A stretch of 64,000 nt of DNA from Chitinophaga agrisoli (GTDB taxonomy: Bacteria; Bacteroidota; Bacteroidia; Chitinophagales; Chitinophagaceae), in NCBI RefSeq assembly GCF_008386695.1, contig NZ_VUOC01000004.1:3414423-3478422 (forward strand). The letters run 5' to 3'. The notes beneath the pieces are model-generated. The model saw nothing but the letters and a program-made list of their open reading frames with translations, searched no databases and was not told where the DNA came from. Shown here piece after piece: positions 35,649-44,517 of this stretch. The position numbers were made by a program, and so were the translations under genes. Position 1 is the first letter of the stretch. Each line of letters starts with the position of its first letter.

Positions 35649-37493
35649 ATGCATATACATTTCCGGAACATCCTGCTGTTGTTGATTGGAGCCATGCCTG
35701 GCGCATTTGCACAATCCGTTACGTATACCACTGCCAATGCGCATGCGCATAATGACTACGAACATCCCATCCCGTTCTATACGGCCTATTATAAGAACTT
35801 TGGCTCTATTGAGGCGGATGTGTTTTCCCGCAATGGCCAGCTATATGTAGCGCATAACGAAAAAGCCATTGACAGCAGCCGTACCCTGACCAGGTTATAC
35901 CTGCAGCCCTTACGGGACATGATCCGGAAAAACAATGGCCAGCCGTTTAAGAACGGCCGCCCGTTACAGCTGCTGATAGATTTTAAGACCGATAGCATAC
36001 AGACCATGCGCACCCTGGTACAGCAATTACAGCAGTACCCGGACATTACTACCAATCCCAAAGTACAGCTGGTGATCAGCGGCAGTCAGCCGGTACCGGC
36101 ACAGTGGACGGAATACCCGGCCTATATATTGTTTGACGGCAAACAGAATCTTTCCTATACCGCTGCCCAGCTGGCGCGGGTGCCTTTATGCAGCTACGAT
36201 CTTAAAGGTTATACCCAATGGAATGGCAAGGGCGTAATGGTGAAGGCAGACCGGCAGCGGGTACAGGCGCTGATCGACAGCGTACACCAGCTGCATAAGA
36301 AGATCCGTTTCTGGGCCTCTCCGGATAATGTAAATACCTGGATCACCCTGGCTAATATGGGCGTGGACTATATAGGCACGGACAACGTAGAAGGACTGGC
36401 TGCCTTCCTGGATAGCCGCCCGGCATCTGAGTACAGGGCTGTAACAGATACACATGCTTTATACCACGCGCGTTATATCAACAACGATAAACCGTCCAAA
36501 GTAAAGAACGTGATCCTGCTGATAGGCGACGGCATGGGCCTGGCGCAGATCTATGCCGGTTATACTGCCAACCGCGGACAACTGAACCTGCTGCAGATGC
36601 TGAACATTGGCTTTTCCAAGAACAGCGCTTCAGACAGCTATATCACAGATTCTGCCGCCGGCGCTACCGCTATGGCTACCGGGCAAAAGACCAATAACCG
36701 CTATATTGGTGTAGACGCCACCGGCGTAAAACACCCGGCCATCCCTGACCTGGTGCAACGTTATGGTATGGAAAGCGCGCTGATAAGCGCCGGCGATATT
36801 ACAGACGCCACACCCGCCGCTTTCTACGGCCATCAGCCGGAGCGCTCCATGCAGGACGCCATTGCCGCTGATTTCCTGAATAGCCCCGTGAGCATTATGA
36901 TAGGCGGTGGCATTGCCCATTTTGACCGCTCCGTGAATAACAGGCCTTCTCCCGCTTCCCAGCTTCAACAGAAGGGATACACCATCGCCCGCAGCTTTGC
37001 CGCGCTGGATACCATACAATCCCGCAAATGGCTGCTGCTGGATGATGCCGCCGTAGTACCCATGTTACAGGAACGTGGCGCCTTCCTGACCCGCTCTTTA
37101 CAAAAGACCATGCAAACCCTGCAACAGAACAAAAAGGGTTTCTTCATCATGGCAGAAGGCGCCCAGATAGACGCAGGCGGCCATGCTAATAACGTGCCTT
37201 ATGCCGTTACAGAAATGCTGGATTTTGACGCCGCCATTGGCGCCGCTATGCAGTTTGCGGACAGCAACGGCGAGACGCTGGTGATCGTTACGGCAGACCA
37301 TGAGACCGGCGGTCTTAGCCTGCTGGGAGGCGATATCCGCAAAGGCGAGGTGAACGGGCATTTCAGCACAGATGACCATACATCGATAATGGTGCCTGTA
37401 TTTGCTTACGGCCCGCATTCCCTTGATTTCAGGGGCGTATATGAGAATACTGCATTATTTGACAAGATCATGAAGATCTTAGCAGACCACTAA
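35649..37493 (+). CDS. Phosphodiesterase-like (GDPD/PI-PLC fold) - alkaline phosphatase fusion, secreted
   Basis: A 614-residue exported protein from the ATG at 35649 (MHIHFRNILLLLIGAMPGAFAQ); a 53-codon upstream extension lacks sense as protein. The N-terminal domain (about 25-265) resembles the PLC-like phosphodiesterase TIM barrel: NAHAHNDYEHPIPFYTAYY, FGSIEADVFSRNGQLYVAHN, LLIDFKTDSIQTM, with His/Glu/Asp in the usual first strands. The C-terminal domain (about 284-614) is alkaline phosphatase: VILLIGDGMGLAQ with metal-ligand Asp294, the nucleophile Ser335 in TDSAAGATAMATGQ, and ITADHETGG-like VTADHETGGLSL near the end. One chain could cleave a phosphodiester and then the phosphomonoester. 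It is monocistronic, with the sigma remnant upstream. Confidence 0.9.
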   Translation: MHIHFRNILLLLIGAMPGAFAQSVTYTTANAHAHNDYEHPIPFYTAYYKNFGSIEADVFSRNGQLYVAHNEKAIDSSRTLTRLYLQPLRDMIRKNNGQPFKNGRPLQLLIDFKTDSIQTMRTLVQQLQQYPDITTNPKVQLVISGSQPVPAQWTEYPAYILFDGKQNLSYTAAQLARVPLCSYDLKGYTQWNGKGVMVKADRQRVQALIDSVHQLHKKIRFWASPDNVNTWITLANMGVDYIGTDNVEGLAAFLDSRPASEYRAVTDTHALYHARYINNDKPSKVKNVILLIGDGMGLAQIYAGYTANRGQLNLLQMLNIGFSKNSASDSYITDSAAGATAMATGQKTNNRYIGVDATGVKHPAIPDLVQRYGMESALISAGDITDATPAAFYGHQPERSMQDAIAADFLNSPVSIMIGGGIAHFDRSVNNRPSPASQLQQKGYTIARSFAALDTIQSRKWLLLDDAAVVPMLQERGAFLTRSLQKTMQTLQQNKKGFFIMAEGAQIDAGGHANNVPYAVTEMLDFDAAIGAAMQFADSNGETLVIVTADHETGGLSLLGGDIRKGEVNGHFSTDDHTSIMVPVFAYGPHSLDFRGVYENTALFDKIMKILADH

Positions 37494-37640
37494 CGGTCTG
37501 CTAGGATGGACAATAAAAACCAGATCCACCGCGGCCACATTTCAGTCTTAATGTTCATCTTGCAATTGTGCCAACAGGCATCAGACGGGTAACAACCTAG
37601 CCAGGGAGTCGTTAATTTATGACTCTTCATACCACAACTA

Positions 37641-38654
37641 ATGATGCAATACCATGTGTCCGGGAAAATGATGGCCTATATTACTGTGAGCAATGAAATT
37701 CCCAAGTCCCATCAACAGCACCGTTTAGCTGCCGCCACCTATATTGAATTTACGCAGGGCCCTTTTGGGGCCATCCTGTTACAACGGGTTGTAAACGGCG
37801 ATTGGACCGTACAGCTGGCCCAGTTCTTTATTTCCCGCCAGGTGCGCCTGTACCCGGTAGCCCAGCAGCCGTTAGGCATATTACATTGTATGCTCGAAGG
37901 CCGGATCCCCTGCATATTACAGGGGTTTGGCGATGTGATGCTGCGGGAAAAGGAGTGGCGCTTTTTTTATGTGCCTGCCGGCAAACGTAACACAGCTATG
38001 TTCTCCAAAGGTTATTACGAATCATTCCAGATAGGCCTTTCCCCCGCCTATCTATCCCGCTTTGCGCACAACGGCTCTCCCTTGCGGGAGGTGCTCCGCC
38101 GGCTGGAGCATACATTGCCGGAGGGCTATGAAGTAGGGCCCTGCCCATTGAGCCTGCAAACGCTGGACCAGGTGGAAAAGATGCGGCACACACAGATCAC
38201 CGGCCCTACCCGCAACCTGTATTACCAGGCACGCATCAATGATCTAATGCTGTTATACCTGGCCTCCCTGGAGCAAATGTCCCAGCAACGCAACAAGACA
38301 GTGGCCAGGTATGAAAAAGAGATGAAACAGCTGGCAGATTATATTGCCGATAACCTGGAAAAGCAATTGATAGTGCCGCAGCTGGCCGCTAAAATGGGAT
38401 TACATGTGCAGATAGTCGAGAAAGAGTTTAAGAAAGTACACCTGCAAACCATCAAATCTTTTATACTGGAGCAACGTATGAAACGGGCCAGGTACCTGTT
38501 AACAGAAGGAAAGATGCCTATCGTGGAAATAGCCTATACCGTGGGATATGGAGATGCCGCCTACTTTAGTAATGTATTCAAGAAACAATCCGGTATTACG
38601 CCCACTGCTTATCAGAAAGCAAAAAAAGACAGCACAGATAAGCCTTTGCCATGA
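37641..38654 (+). CDS. AraC family transcriptional regulator
   Basis: A 337-residue regulator. The N-terminal half (about 1-190) is a ligand-sensing cupin-like domain of the type seen in Bacteroidota AraC proteins (FFYVPAGKRNTAMFSKGYYE). The C-terminal two helix-turn-helices are complete: LIVPQLAAKMGLHVQIVEKE for the first and MPIVEIAYTVGYGDAAYFSN followed by VFKKQSGITPTAYQKAK for the second. A second ATG is at codon 2. It is the first of three AraC-type genes in 3.7 kb (next at 39228 and 40539), separated by gaps of 152 bp or more, so each may have its own promoter. The signal it senses is unknown. Confidence 0.93.
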   Translation: MMQYHVSGKMMAYITVSNEIPKSHQQHRLAAATYIEFTQGPFGAILLQRVVNGDWTVQLAQFFISRQVRLYPVAQQPLGILHCMLEGRIPCILQGFGDVMLREKEWRFFYVPAGKRNTAMFSKGYYESFQIGLSPAYLSRFAHNGSPLREVLRRLEHTLPEGYEVGPCPLSLQTLDQVEKMRHTQITGPTRNLYYQARINDLMLLYLASLEQMSQQRNKTVARYEKEMKQLADYIADNLEKQLIVPQLAAKMGLHVQIVEKEFKKVHLQTIKSFILEQRMKRARYLLTEGKMPIVEIAYTVGYGDAAYFSNVFKKQSGITPTAYQKAKKDSTDKPLP

Positions 38655-38866
38655 AAAGAGCGGTTATTCTGCAAAAATTACAAGCATACTGCCTGTAATA
38701 TTACAAGCAGATCCAAATGGATTTGCTGACATTTGCGAAAGGCAAAGGAAGTAACTCAAAATACTGTTAAAGAAAATCTGGCTTTTAACCTATATGATTA
38801 CTGGAATTGCCCGCCCTGGCCTTGTCCTCTTCTGATTTTTTGTTGGAAAAACTAATGCTATCACCT

Positions 38867-39112
38867 ATGCGCAAAAAATCCCCGACGTCTCCGGTGCCGG
38901 TGCATCCTACGCATGCCCATGCCATTTTGGGCAGTGGGCCGGTTACCCCTGAAATGCAGGACATCCTCACAGGCATAGACACATATGACCCCGTTACACA
39001 GGCCGCCACAGAGCAATACCTGCGGGACGCAGTAGGTAAGCTTTTTATAGCCGCCCTGCAACAGGTATACGAGCAACAACAGACCATCCTACGGAAAGAG
39101 AATGAGGAATAA
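38867..39112 (+). CDS. Hypothetical small protein
   Basis: A frame of 81 residues from the ATG at 38867 (an ATG 60 bp upstream gives 101 residues). It has a Pro/His-rich start (MRKKSPTSPVPVHPTHAH) and then an acidic, mostly helical part (TAATEQYLRDAVGKLFIAAL, QQVYEQQQTILRKENEE). I do not recognise a family. Codon choice resembles the neighbours and the gene would fit between two AraC regulators, but a short open frame by chance cannot be excluded. No signal peptide or membrane helix. Confidence 0.4.
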   Translation: MRKKSPTSPVPVHPTHAHAILGSGPVTPEMQDILTGIDTYDPVTQAATEQYLRDAVGKLFIAALQQVYEQQQTILRKENEE

Positions 39113-39227
39113 ATAGCACGTTCCTGTAGATTACCCTCCTATCAATTAATGAGCAGCCCTTGCTGCCGCCAGCAATTTTTCATGCGCTGCCGGAACATTC
39201 CGGCGGCCGGCTAAGCACTGTTATCAT

Positions 39228-40178
39228 ATGGACATCCTTCCTAAGGGCGCTCCTATAGAGCTACCCTTGCCGCTAACGCCGTGTGTGGCCAATTGGGCCA
39301 CAGCCTGTTACCAGCAATATGATTTTGGTTACCTGCTTACGCAAAGCTTTTTAAACAGGTATTATCAGATCTATCTCCAGCGTTTTATTGCGGAGCGTCC
39401 GGCACATTGTTTTCTGCACTGCCCCCACGGTACCGTGGTCCTGCAGTTCACCTTGCAGGGGCCTATCACGGGCGCCATCAGCGGGCATGGGGAAATAGAG
39501 CTGCTAACAGGCCAGTACAGCTGTTTCTATCTGCCAGCTGGTATACATACTTTCCGTATGCATGCGGGAGAATATGAATGCCTGTATATAGCGCTGGATG
39601 CTTCGCTGCTGGAAGAGCTGGCAGCAAGCCGCGATGAGATCAAAAAGCTGCTGGTATGCCTGCATACTGCCAGTGAACATGGCGCTTGTCTTTCATTACG
39701 GCAGATGGATTACCGGGTACAGGACGTGATCGCGGAAATGCGCGCCTGCAAAGAAACCGGCGCCAACCTGTTGATGGAGTTACGCACCAACATCAGCACC
39801 CTGCTGAACCTGTACCGTAAATCGCTGAATGCGGCAGAACATTTCAAACATCTGCGCAGCACCGCGTACACGCCAACAATGATCAGCATACAGGAAGAGG
39901 TTAGCCAAAACCCCAGCATACAAAAGCATACGTTATCCTATTTTGCCAGGAAGCACAACATGAGCCAATCCACCCTGAAGCGGTATTTCAAAGACATCTT
40001 TGAAAAAACGCTGCATGAATATGTATGGGAAGAGTGTATGAAAAAAGCCGTGTGGATGCGCAGCAACCCGGCCATGAGCATAGAGGATATTGCAGATGAA
40101 GTTGGCTATGCCGATAAATCCGGTTTCCTGAAATCCTTTAAACAGTTCCGTCTCCGGGCAGCCGGACAAGGCTTATAA
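39228..40178 (+). CDS. AraC family transcriptional regulator (unusual C-terminal end)
   Basis: A 316-residue regulator built like the one at 37641: sensor half (CFYLPAGIHTFRMHAGEYEC near residues 103-122), then an AraC DNA-binding half with KHTLSYFARKHNMSQSTLKR and MSIEDIADEVGYADKSGFLK. Conserved layout suggests the two are paralogues. The last helix is odd: after SFKQF the frame reads RLRAAGQGL and stops at 40176, whereas dropping one base near 40150 would give VSGQPDKAYKI, closer to the usual G-x-x-P-x-x-Y end, with a stop at 40195. A one-base insertion is therefore possible; the protein may still fold. Its targets are unknown. Confidence 0.88.
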   Translation: MDILPKGAPIELPLPLTPCVANWATACYQQYDFGYLLTQSFLNRYYQIYLQRFIAERPAHCFLHCPHGTVVLQFTLQGPITGAISGHGEIELLTGQYSCFYLPAGIHTFRMHAGEYECLYIALDASLLEELAASRDEIKKLLVCLHTASEHGACLSLRQMDYRVQDVIAEMRACKETGANLLMELRTNISTLLNLYRKSLNAAEHFKHLRSTAYTPTMISIQEEVSQNPSIQKHTLSYFARKHNMSQSTLKRYFKDIFEKTLHEYVWEECMKKAVWMRSNPAMSIEDIADEVGYADKSGFLKSFKQFRLRAAGQGL

Positions 40179-40538
40179 AATTGTAGTACCTGAGTAGACC
40201 GGTAGTCGCGTTAAAAGTGTCTTAATTACATTCCATCGCGCCGCCAAGCTCATTAAACTTCCGGCAAACGCGACCAGTAGCTGTCACCAGGCTGAGGAAC
40301 AGCATACTGAAATTTGCCGGCTTTTCCAGCGCAATTGTTTAAGCCGTCGCCACGGGTAACACCAGGGCGGCGGCCAACAATTCTCTCAGGTCTTTATCAT
40401 GCTAATCACCACAATACCTGTATCGCACCCGGGAGCCGGCTCCCTGGCTTTATTGCTTCCCTATGCCGTAACTTATCAAGTGTCTTTATCATAACCGGCG
40501 CCAACTTCCGTAACCCATCAAAGTATTATCTTTAGGGT
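40179..40538. other. Intergenic region between two AraC genes
   Basis: 360 bp with no gene I can support; a 73-codon frame inside has no sensible protein features. No terminator or clear promoter was found. Confidence 0.4.
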
Positions 40539-41351
40539 ATGATCTCCGTACAGACATATGTACCGGAGGGTTTATCCCCCTTCATTAAATCATTCTGGCG
40601 CCTGCAGGTTTCAGATGCAATACCCGGCGCTTATGAAGAGGATATTATACCGGACGGCCATCATGAGATCATCTTCCACCTAAATGCCCATGCCGCCAGG
40701 AGAAAAACCGGTACGCAGGCCTGGGGCGATGAACCTGCCGCCTTCTTTGCCGGACAAACCCTGCAGAGTTATACCCTGCAGCTGAATGCAGGCGCGGTGT
40801 TATATGGCATCCGGTTTTACCCGCATACGCTGGCCCTGTTATTTAAGTTTCCTGCGCATCTGCTAACCGGCGGATGGTTACCCCTGGGTGATATACCTGG
40901 CGCAGACCTGCTGCAACATTGCATTACAGAAAATGCCGCACAGACCTTTACCCGCTTTGAACGGATATTGCACCAACAGATCCGGGCGCTGCGTTTAACA
41001 GGCGGCTTCTCCTATGTACACAAAGCGGTATCCACCATTCTGCAACAAAAAGGAGATGTACGGATTGATGAACTGATCCGGGCTACCGGCGTATCTGTTA
41101 AACACCTGGACAACTCGTTTAAGCAGTTTGCAGGCGTAACACCCAAGACCCTATGCAATATCATCAAGCTTAACTATTTTATCCGCTACCGGGAACAGCA
41201 CCCGTCTAAAACCCTTACGGAATGTGCCTATGAGGCCAGCTTCTATGATCAGTCACATTTGATACGGTTGTTTAAGGCGTTTACCTGCCAGTCTCCCCGG
41301 GCCTATTTTAGCGAGGTACATTATATCAATGAATATTTTACAGGACTATAG
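40539..41351 (+). CDS. AraC family transcriptional regulator with DUF6597-type N-terminus
   Basis: A 270-residue regulator of a different subtype from its two neighbours. The N-terminal domain (about 1-140) has the features of the DUF6597 group: LSPFIKSFWRLQVSDAIPGA, EEDIIPDGHHEIIFHLNAH, GAVLYGIRFYPHTLALLF. The DNA-binding half begins near 160 (VRIDELIRATGVSVKHLDNS) and ends TLTECAYEASFYDQSHLIRL and FKAFTCQSPRAYFSE, both helix-turn-helices intact. The following genes (secreted protein at 41412, cupin at 42101) run the same way with gaps of 60 and 14 bp and are its most likely partners or targets. Confidence 0.92.
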   Translation: MISVQTYVPEGLSPFIKSFWRLQVSDAIPGAYEEDIIPDGHHEIIFHLNAHAARRKTGTQAWGDEPAAFFAGQTLQSYTLQLNAGAVLYGIRFYPHTLALLFKFPAHLLTGGWLPLGDIPGADLLQHCITENAAQTFTRFERILHQQIRALRLTGGFSYVHKAVSTILQQKGDVRIDELIRATGVSVKHLDNSFKQFAGVTPKTLCNIIKLNYFIRYREQHPSKTLTECAYEASFYDQSHLIRLFKAFTCQSPRAYFSEVHYINEYFTGL

Positions 41352-41411
41352 CTACTACTTCATTTTTATACAATTCCAGCAATCTCCTGCACTGTAAGTT
41401 TGCCCTAAAAG

Positions 41412-42086
41412 ATGAAACTGCTTCCCTTCCTGCCATTCCTGTTATTAACCCATGCTGTACTGGCGCAATCATCCGTTGCGCAATTTGCCATCTGGCGGCC
41501 TAAGGACGGGACTACCGCTTCATTTGAAAAAGGCTATCAACAACACTTGCTATGGCATAAAACCCATGGCGATACCTGGAGCTGGTACGGCTGGTTTATC
41601 AGCTCCGGCCCCCGGCTGGGCCAGTTTGTAGACGCTAGTTTTGATCATGCCTGGAGTGATTTTGACCATCCGGTAGACCCTGCGGGGGATGGGGCGGATA
41701 ACCAGCTGCATGTATATCCCTTTGGCGAGATACAGACTGTTTTTAAAACCGTCCTTATAAAATCCCTGAGCACAGGAGACAGCCGTAGCCTGCAATCTAA
41801 ATTTATACGTTTGATCACGCTGCAGGTAACGGATATCAACAGTGGCATACAGGTGCTGGAACAGTTTAAGCGCAGCTATCAACCCTTGCAACATTTTCTG
41901 GTCTACAAACTGGCGGATGGCGGCTCCCTGAACCAGCTGATGATAATGTGGGGTTTTAGTACCTTTGAGGACTACGGTAAAAGCGAAGCGTTACAGGAAG
42001 CCTTGTACAAAGCAGGAACCACTATCCGGTCCATTACTTCCGAAACGCTGGTATACCGCGCCAACATGAGTCTCTTTCCTCAATAA
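41412..42086 (+). CDS. Secreted protein of unknown function
   Basis: A 224-residue protein with a clear signal peptide (MKLLPFLPFLLLTHAVLAQ). I do not recognise the family. The mature part has two related halves, each starting with a beta-strand-like segment (VAQFAIWRPKDGTTASFEKG near 23-42, FIRLITLQVTDINSGIQVLE near 132-151) and a Trp/Phe-rich middle (DTWSWYGWFISSGPRLGQF; later MIMWGFSTFEDYGKSEALQE). That pattern is reminiscent of dimeric alpha-beta barrel proteins, but this is weak. It sits between an AraC gene (60 bp) and a cupin gene (14 bp), so the three may form a small operon. Confidence 0.75.
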   Translation: MKLLPFLPFLLLTHAVLAQSSVAQFAIWRPKDGTTASFEKGYQQHLLWHKTHGDTWSWYGWFISSGPRLGQFVDASFDHAWSDFDHPVDPAGDGADNQLHVYPFGEIQTVFKTVLIKSLSTGDSRSLQSKFIRLITLQVTDINSGIQVLEQFKRSYQPLQHFLVYKLADGGSLNQLMIMWGFSTFEDYGKSEALQEALYKAGTTIRSITSETLVYRANMSLFPQ

Positions 42087-42100
42087 AAAAGCGTTAACGC

Positions 42101-42466
42101 ATGATCACAAATATCAACATCCGGGAGAAGTACGACAAGATCACCGAATACTGGACGCCCAAGATCATTGGAGAACTGAACGGGCAGCATGTAAAGCTGG
42201 CCAAAGTAAAAGGCGATTTCCTGTGGCATAGCCATGACAACGAAGACGAACTGTTTATTGTCTATAAAGGGACCTTATACATCGAGTTCCGGGATAAAAC
42301 AGTTACCGTACCGGAAGGCCAGCTGATCATAGTGCCCAAAGGCGTTGAGCACCGCCCCTATACCAATGGAGAAGAAGTATGGATCATGCTGCTGGAGCCA
42401 AAAGAGATCCTGCATACGGGCAATGTTATAGATGAAAAGACCGTCACCAACCTGGAGTGGATCTGA
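42101..42466 (+). CDS. Cupin domain protein
   Basis: A 121-residue single-domain cupin. Metal-binding motif 1 is visible as LWHSHDNEDELFIVYKGTLY (His, His, Glu spacing near residues 43-62), and motif 2 as PEGQLIIVPKGVEHRPYTNG with the final His near 87. The rest is a small beta-barrel. No signal peptide, so cytoplasmic. Relatives include mannose-6-phosphate isomerase-like and many unassigned enzymes and sensors. It follows the secreted protein gene by 14 bp and is probably in its operon; its end nearly meets the convergent membrane protein gene (stop at 42473). Confidence 0.9.
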   Translation: MITNINIREKYDKITEYWTPKIIGELNGQHVKLAKVKGDFLWHSHDNEDELFIVYKGTLYIEFRDKTVTVPEGQLIIVPKGVEHRPYTNGEEVWIMLLEPKEILHTGNVIDEKTVTNLEWI

Positions 42467-42472
42467 TGCCGC

Positions 42473-43030
42473 CTATTCCGGCCGGCCCAGTTCCGCTACA
42501 ATACCACCCAGCTGTTTTATCCTGCCGGCCCAGATCCGGTATAGCAGCAAGAGCTGCAAAGCCAGGACCAGCAGCCCGCCTGCCAGGATCCAATACTTAG
42601 TGCTTGTCCAATGGATGCTTGCCATAAAAAAGATCAGTAACGCAGCAATGCCTAACAAACGTGAAGTGATTGATACGGCCGCATACTGCCTTAGCTTTTG
42701 CAGATAGGTTTGCAATGACTGTTGTAAACTGCCTGCCTGCAGCGGGTCTTTTATCACCCAGTAACCCGCGGCATTATGAAGCAGCATAAAAGCCACTGCC
42801 GCCACCAATAATGCATTCAGGAAAAACGGCCGTTTGTCCCCATCAAAAAAATCATAGTATACCAGCAGAAAAGCGGCATATCCCAGGCATTCTATCGTAA
42901 GCTGACGCCGGATGCCTTTTAATACCGGGTAACTGCGTTTGCCGGCCATGGCGCGCAGATCGCCGGCCTGTTTATTACCTGACTCTCCGGTGGCCTGTTG
43001 CCAGGCGGATTTAAGCGGATCTTGTTCCAT
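42473..43030 (-). CDS. Membrane protein, probable partner of the ECF sigma factor
   Basis: A 185-residue membrane protein with an N-terminal soluble part (about 1-40: MEQDPLKSAWQQATGESGNK, basic) and four hydrophobic helices (LGYAAFLLVYYDFF, FFLNALLVAAVAFMLLH, LLGIAALLIFFMASI, WILAGGLLVLALQLLLLYRI). It begins 4 bp after the sigma-factor stop codon, so the two are translated together; such small membrane proteins in that position are usually anti-sigma factors in Bacteroidota. It lacks the HxxxCxxC zinc motif of classic anti-sigma domains, so the role is inferred from position only. Confidence 0.75.
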   Translation of the reverse strand: MEQDPLKSAWQQATGESGNKQAGDLRAMAGKRSYPVLKGIRRQLTIECLGYAAFLLVYYDFFDGDKRPFFLNALLVAAVAFMLLHNAAGYWVIKDPLQAGSLQQSLQTYLQKLRQYAAVSITSRLLGIAALLIFFMASIHWTSTKYWILAGGLLVLALQLLLLYRIWAGRIKQLGGIVAELGRPE

Positions 43031-43034
43031 TGTA

Positions 43035-43505
43035 TTATTGTTTTAAGATTGTTCTCAGTTTGTTTTTGATCCTGTGCAGCTTTACGCCCACATAGTTCTC
43101 ATCTATACCGGTAATGGCGGCTATCTCCTGGTAGCTCATATCTTCCAGGTACAGCGCAATGATCGCTTTTTCGCCGTCATTCAATTGTTTTAATGCGGCA
43201 AACAGTTGTTCCTGTTGCAATGCAGCTGCATCTTCTGTTACTGCCTGCTCAGGCAATGCAGTAGGATATATGATCTGCGGTTGTTTCCTGCGGAAGGTGG
43301 CCAGGGCGGTATTCAGCGCCACCCGGTAGATCCAGGAACTCAGCTTTGCCTGCCCTTCAAAAGAGGGATAGGCTTTCCACACCTGGTAAATTATCTCCTG
43401 GAAAAGGTCTTCCCGGTCCTGTAGGGTATCCCGGTAAAGACGGCAGATCTTATGCAGCATATCCTGGTGCTGTTGTAGTGCGGTCAGCAGTGGTTGTTCA
43501 TCCAT
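43035..43505 (-). CDS. ECF-type RNA polymerase sigma factor
   Basis: A 156-residue sigma-70 factor with only regions 2 and 4. Region 2 contains DREDLFQEIIYQVWKAYPSF and SSWIYRVALNTALATFRRKQ (about 30-75), the core and -10 recognition helices. Region 4 has LNDGEKAIIALYLEDMSYQE and IAAITGIDENYVGVKLHRIK (about 108-150), the -35-type helix-turn-helix. A strongly divergent gene at 43654 (GRDP-like, Cys-rich) may be its target. Its start overlaps a plus-strand TATCTTTG -7 match at 43513-43520, which would drive that gene. Confidence 0.95.
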   Translation of the reverse strand: MDEQPLLTALQQHQDMLHKICRLYRDTLQDREDLFQEIIYQVWKAYPSFEGQAKLSSWIYRVALNTALATFRRKQPQIIYPTALPEQAVTEDAAALQQEQLFAALKQLNDGEKAIIALYLEDMSYQEIAAITGIDENYVGVKLHRIKNKLRTILKQ

Positions 43506-43512
43506 TCGCTGT

Positions 43513-43520
43513 TATCTTTG
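43513..43520 (+). promoter_or_regulatory. Candidate -7 element for the GRDP-like gene
   Basis: TATCTTTG, a perfect TAnnTTTG match, 134 bp before the ATG at 43654, with a TTG at 43494-43496 (16-bp spacer). A second, weaker element (TAATTTCG) lies nearer, at about 43616-43624. Confidence 0.35.
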
Positions 43521-43653
43521 CATTGATTAGTTGCAGACGGGCCTTAAAACTTACAGTCAGCCTTAAATATTTCTTAATACCATAACCCGGTGGATTTTGA
43601 CATCCCAAAATATACTCATAATTTCGGGATGTGTTCAATAACCCTCCCTATAC

Positions 43654-44463
43654 ATGACAGACAAAACATCCACTGAAAAAGCACTGTGGGACAAGCTGGA
43701 AGCCTTCACTTTTGATAATCCGGATACTGCATTTCAATTCGCTGACCGGCTGGCCCGGGACAATGGCTGGAGCAAGACCTATGCCCTGGCGGTTATAGAA
43801 GAATACCGGAAATTCCTGTTCCTCTGCGCCATCAGCCCTACGGGCGTAACGCCATCTGATGCGGTAGACCAGGCATGGCACCTGCACCTTACCTACACCC
43901 ATTCTTACTGGACGGAGCTATGTACGCATACGCTGGGCAAGGCCCTGCAGCACAACCCTACCAAAGGCGGCCAACAGGAAGCCCAAAAGTATACGGATTA
44001 CTATGCGTATACACTGGACCTGTACCAGCAGAAGTTTGGCACAATACCACCCGTGGACATCTGGCCCAATGGCAAACAGCGCTTCTCTGATATTGATTTT
44101 ACCCGCGTAAACAAACGTACCCATTGGGTGATCCCTAAACCCGGGAAGAAGAGTTACGGGTTGTACTTTACGATCATAGTAGCGCTATTATTCATTCAGC
44201 CCTATGTAGTGCCGGCAGACTACCAGCGCCTGGCCTTTAGCACAGGATTGTTCCTGATGCTTGGCGTGGTAATAGCCGCCGCCAGGGATAAATCAGGACC
44301 GGATAAAGATAACAGGGACGGCAGCGGTTGTACCAGCGGCGGTTGCAGTAGCGGTTGCGGAGGGGATAGCCATGGCGGCCATAGCGGATGCAGTGGCTGT
44401 TCCGCCAGCGGTTGTTCCGGTTGCAGCAGCGGCTGTAGTGGTTGCGGCGGTGGTGGGCACTGA
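43654..44463 (+). CDS. GRDP-like membrane protein with cysteine-rich glycine tail
   Basis: A 269-residue protein. The N-terminal domain (about 1-150) has the glycine-rich-domain-containing-protein-like pattern EEYRKFLFLCAISPTGVTPS and DAVDQAWHLHLTYTHSYW (residues 69-86), known from plants and bacteria with unknown function. Two hydrophobic helices follow (168-186 and 192-210), then a tail (221-269) of Gly, Ser and nine Cys (226, 231, 235, 246, 249, 254, 257, 261, 264) plus His, ending GGGGH. Such a tail could bind metal or carry disulfides; related Gly/Cys tails occur in TIGR04222 proteins, so that family is an alternative. It is divergent from the sigma-factor operon. A small membrane protein gene follows 54 bp later. 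Confidence 0.85.
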   Translation: MTDKTSTEKALWDKLEAFTFDNPDTAFQFADRLARDNGWSKTYALAVIEEYRKFLFLCAISPTGVTPSDAVDQAWHLHLTYTHSYWTELCTHTLGKALQHNPTKGGQQEAQKYTDYYAYTLDLYQQKFGTIPPVDIWPNGKQRFSDIDFTRVNKRTHWVIPKPGKKSYGLYFTIIVALLFIQPYVVPADYQRLAFSTGLFLMLGVVIAAARDKSGPDKDNRDGSGCTSGGCSSGCGGDSHGGHSGCSGCSASGCSGCSSGCSGCGGGGH

Positions 44464-44517
44464 TCACACGTTCCCTGAACGGGCACATTATTTGTATCCC
44501 ACACCATAAACGATGTT

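Noticed and set aside
40527-40534. TATCTTTA as a -7 promoter element for the third AraC gene
   Set aside because: The predicted transcript start would lie inside the coding sequence, after the ATG at 40539.
40314-40535. 73-codon plus-strand frame between AraC genes
   Set aside because: No start context, no protein features and no similarity to any family I know.
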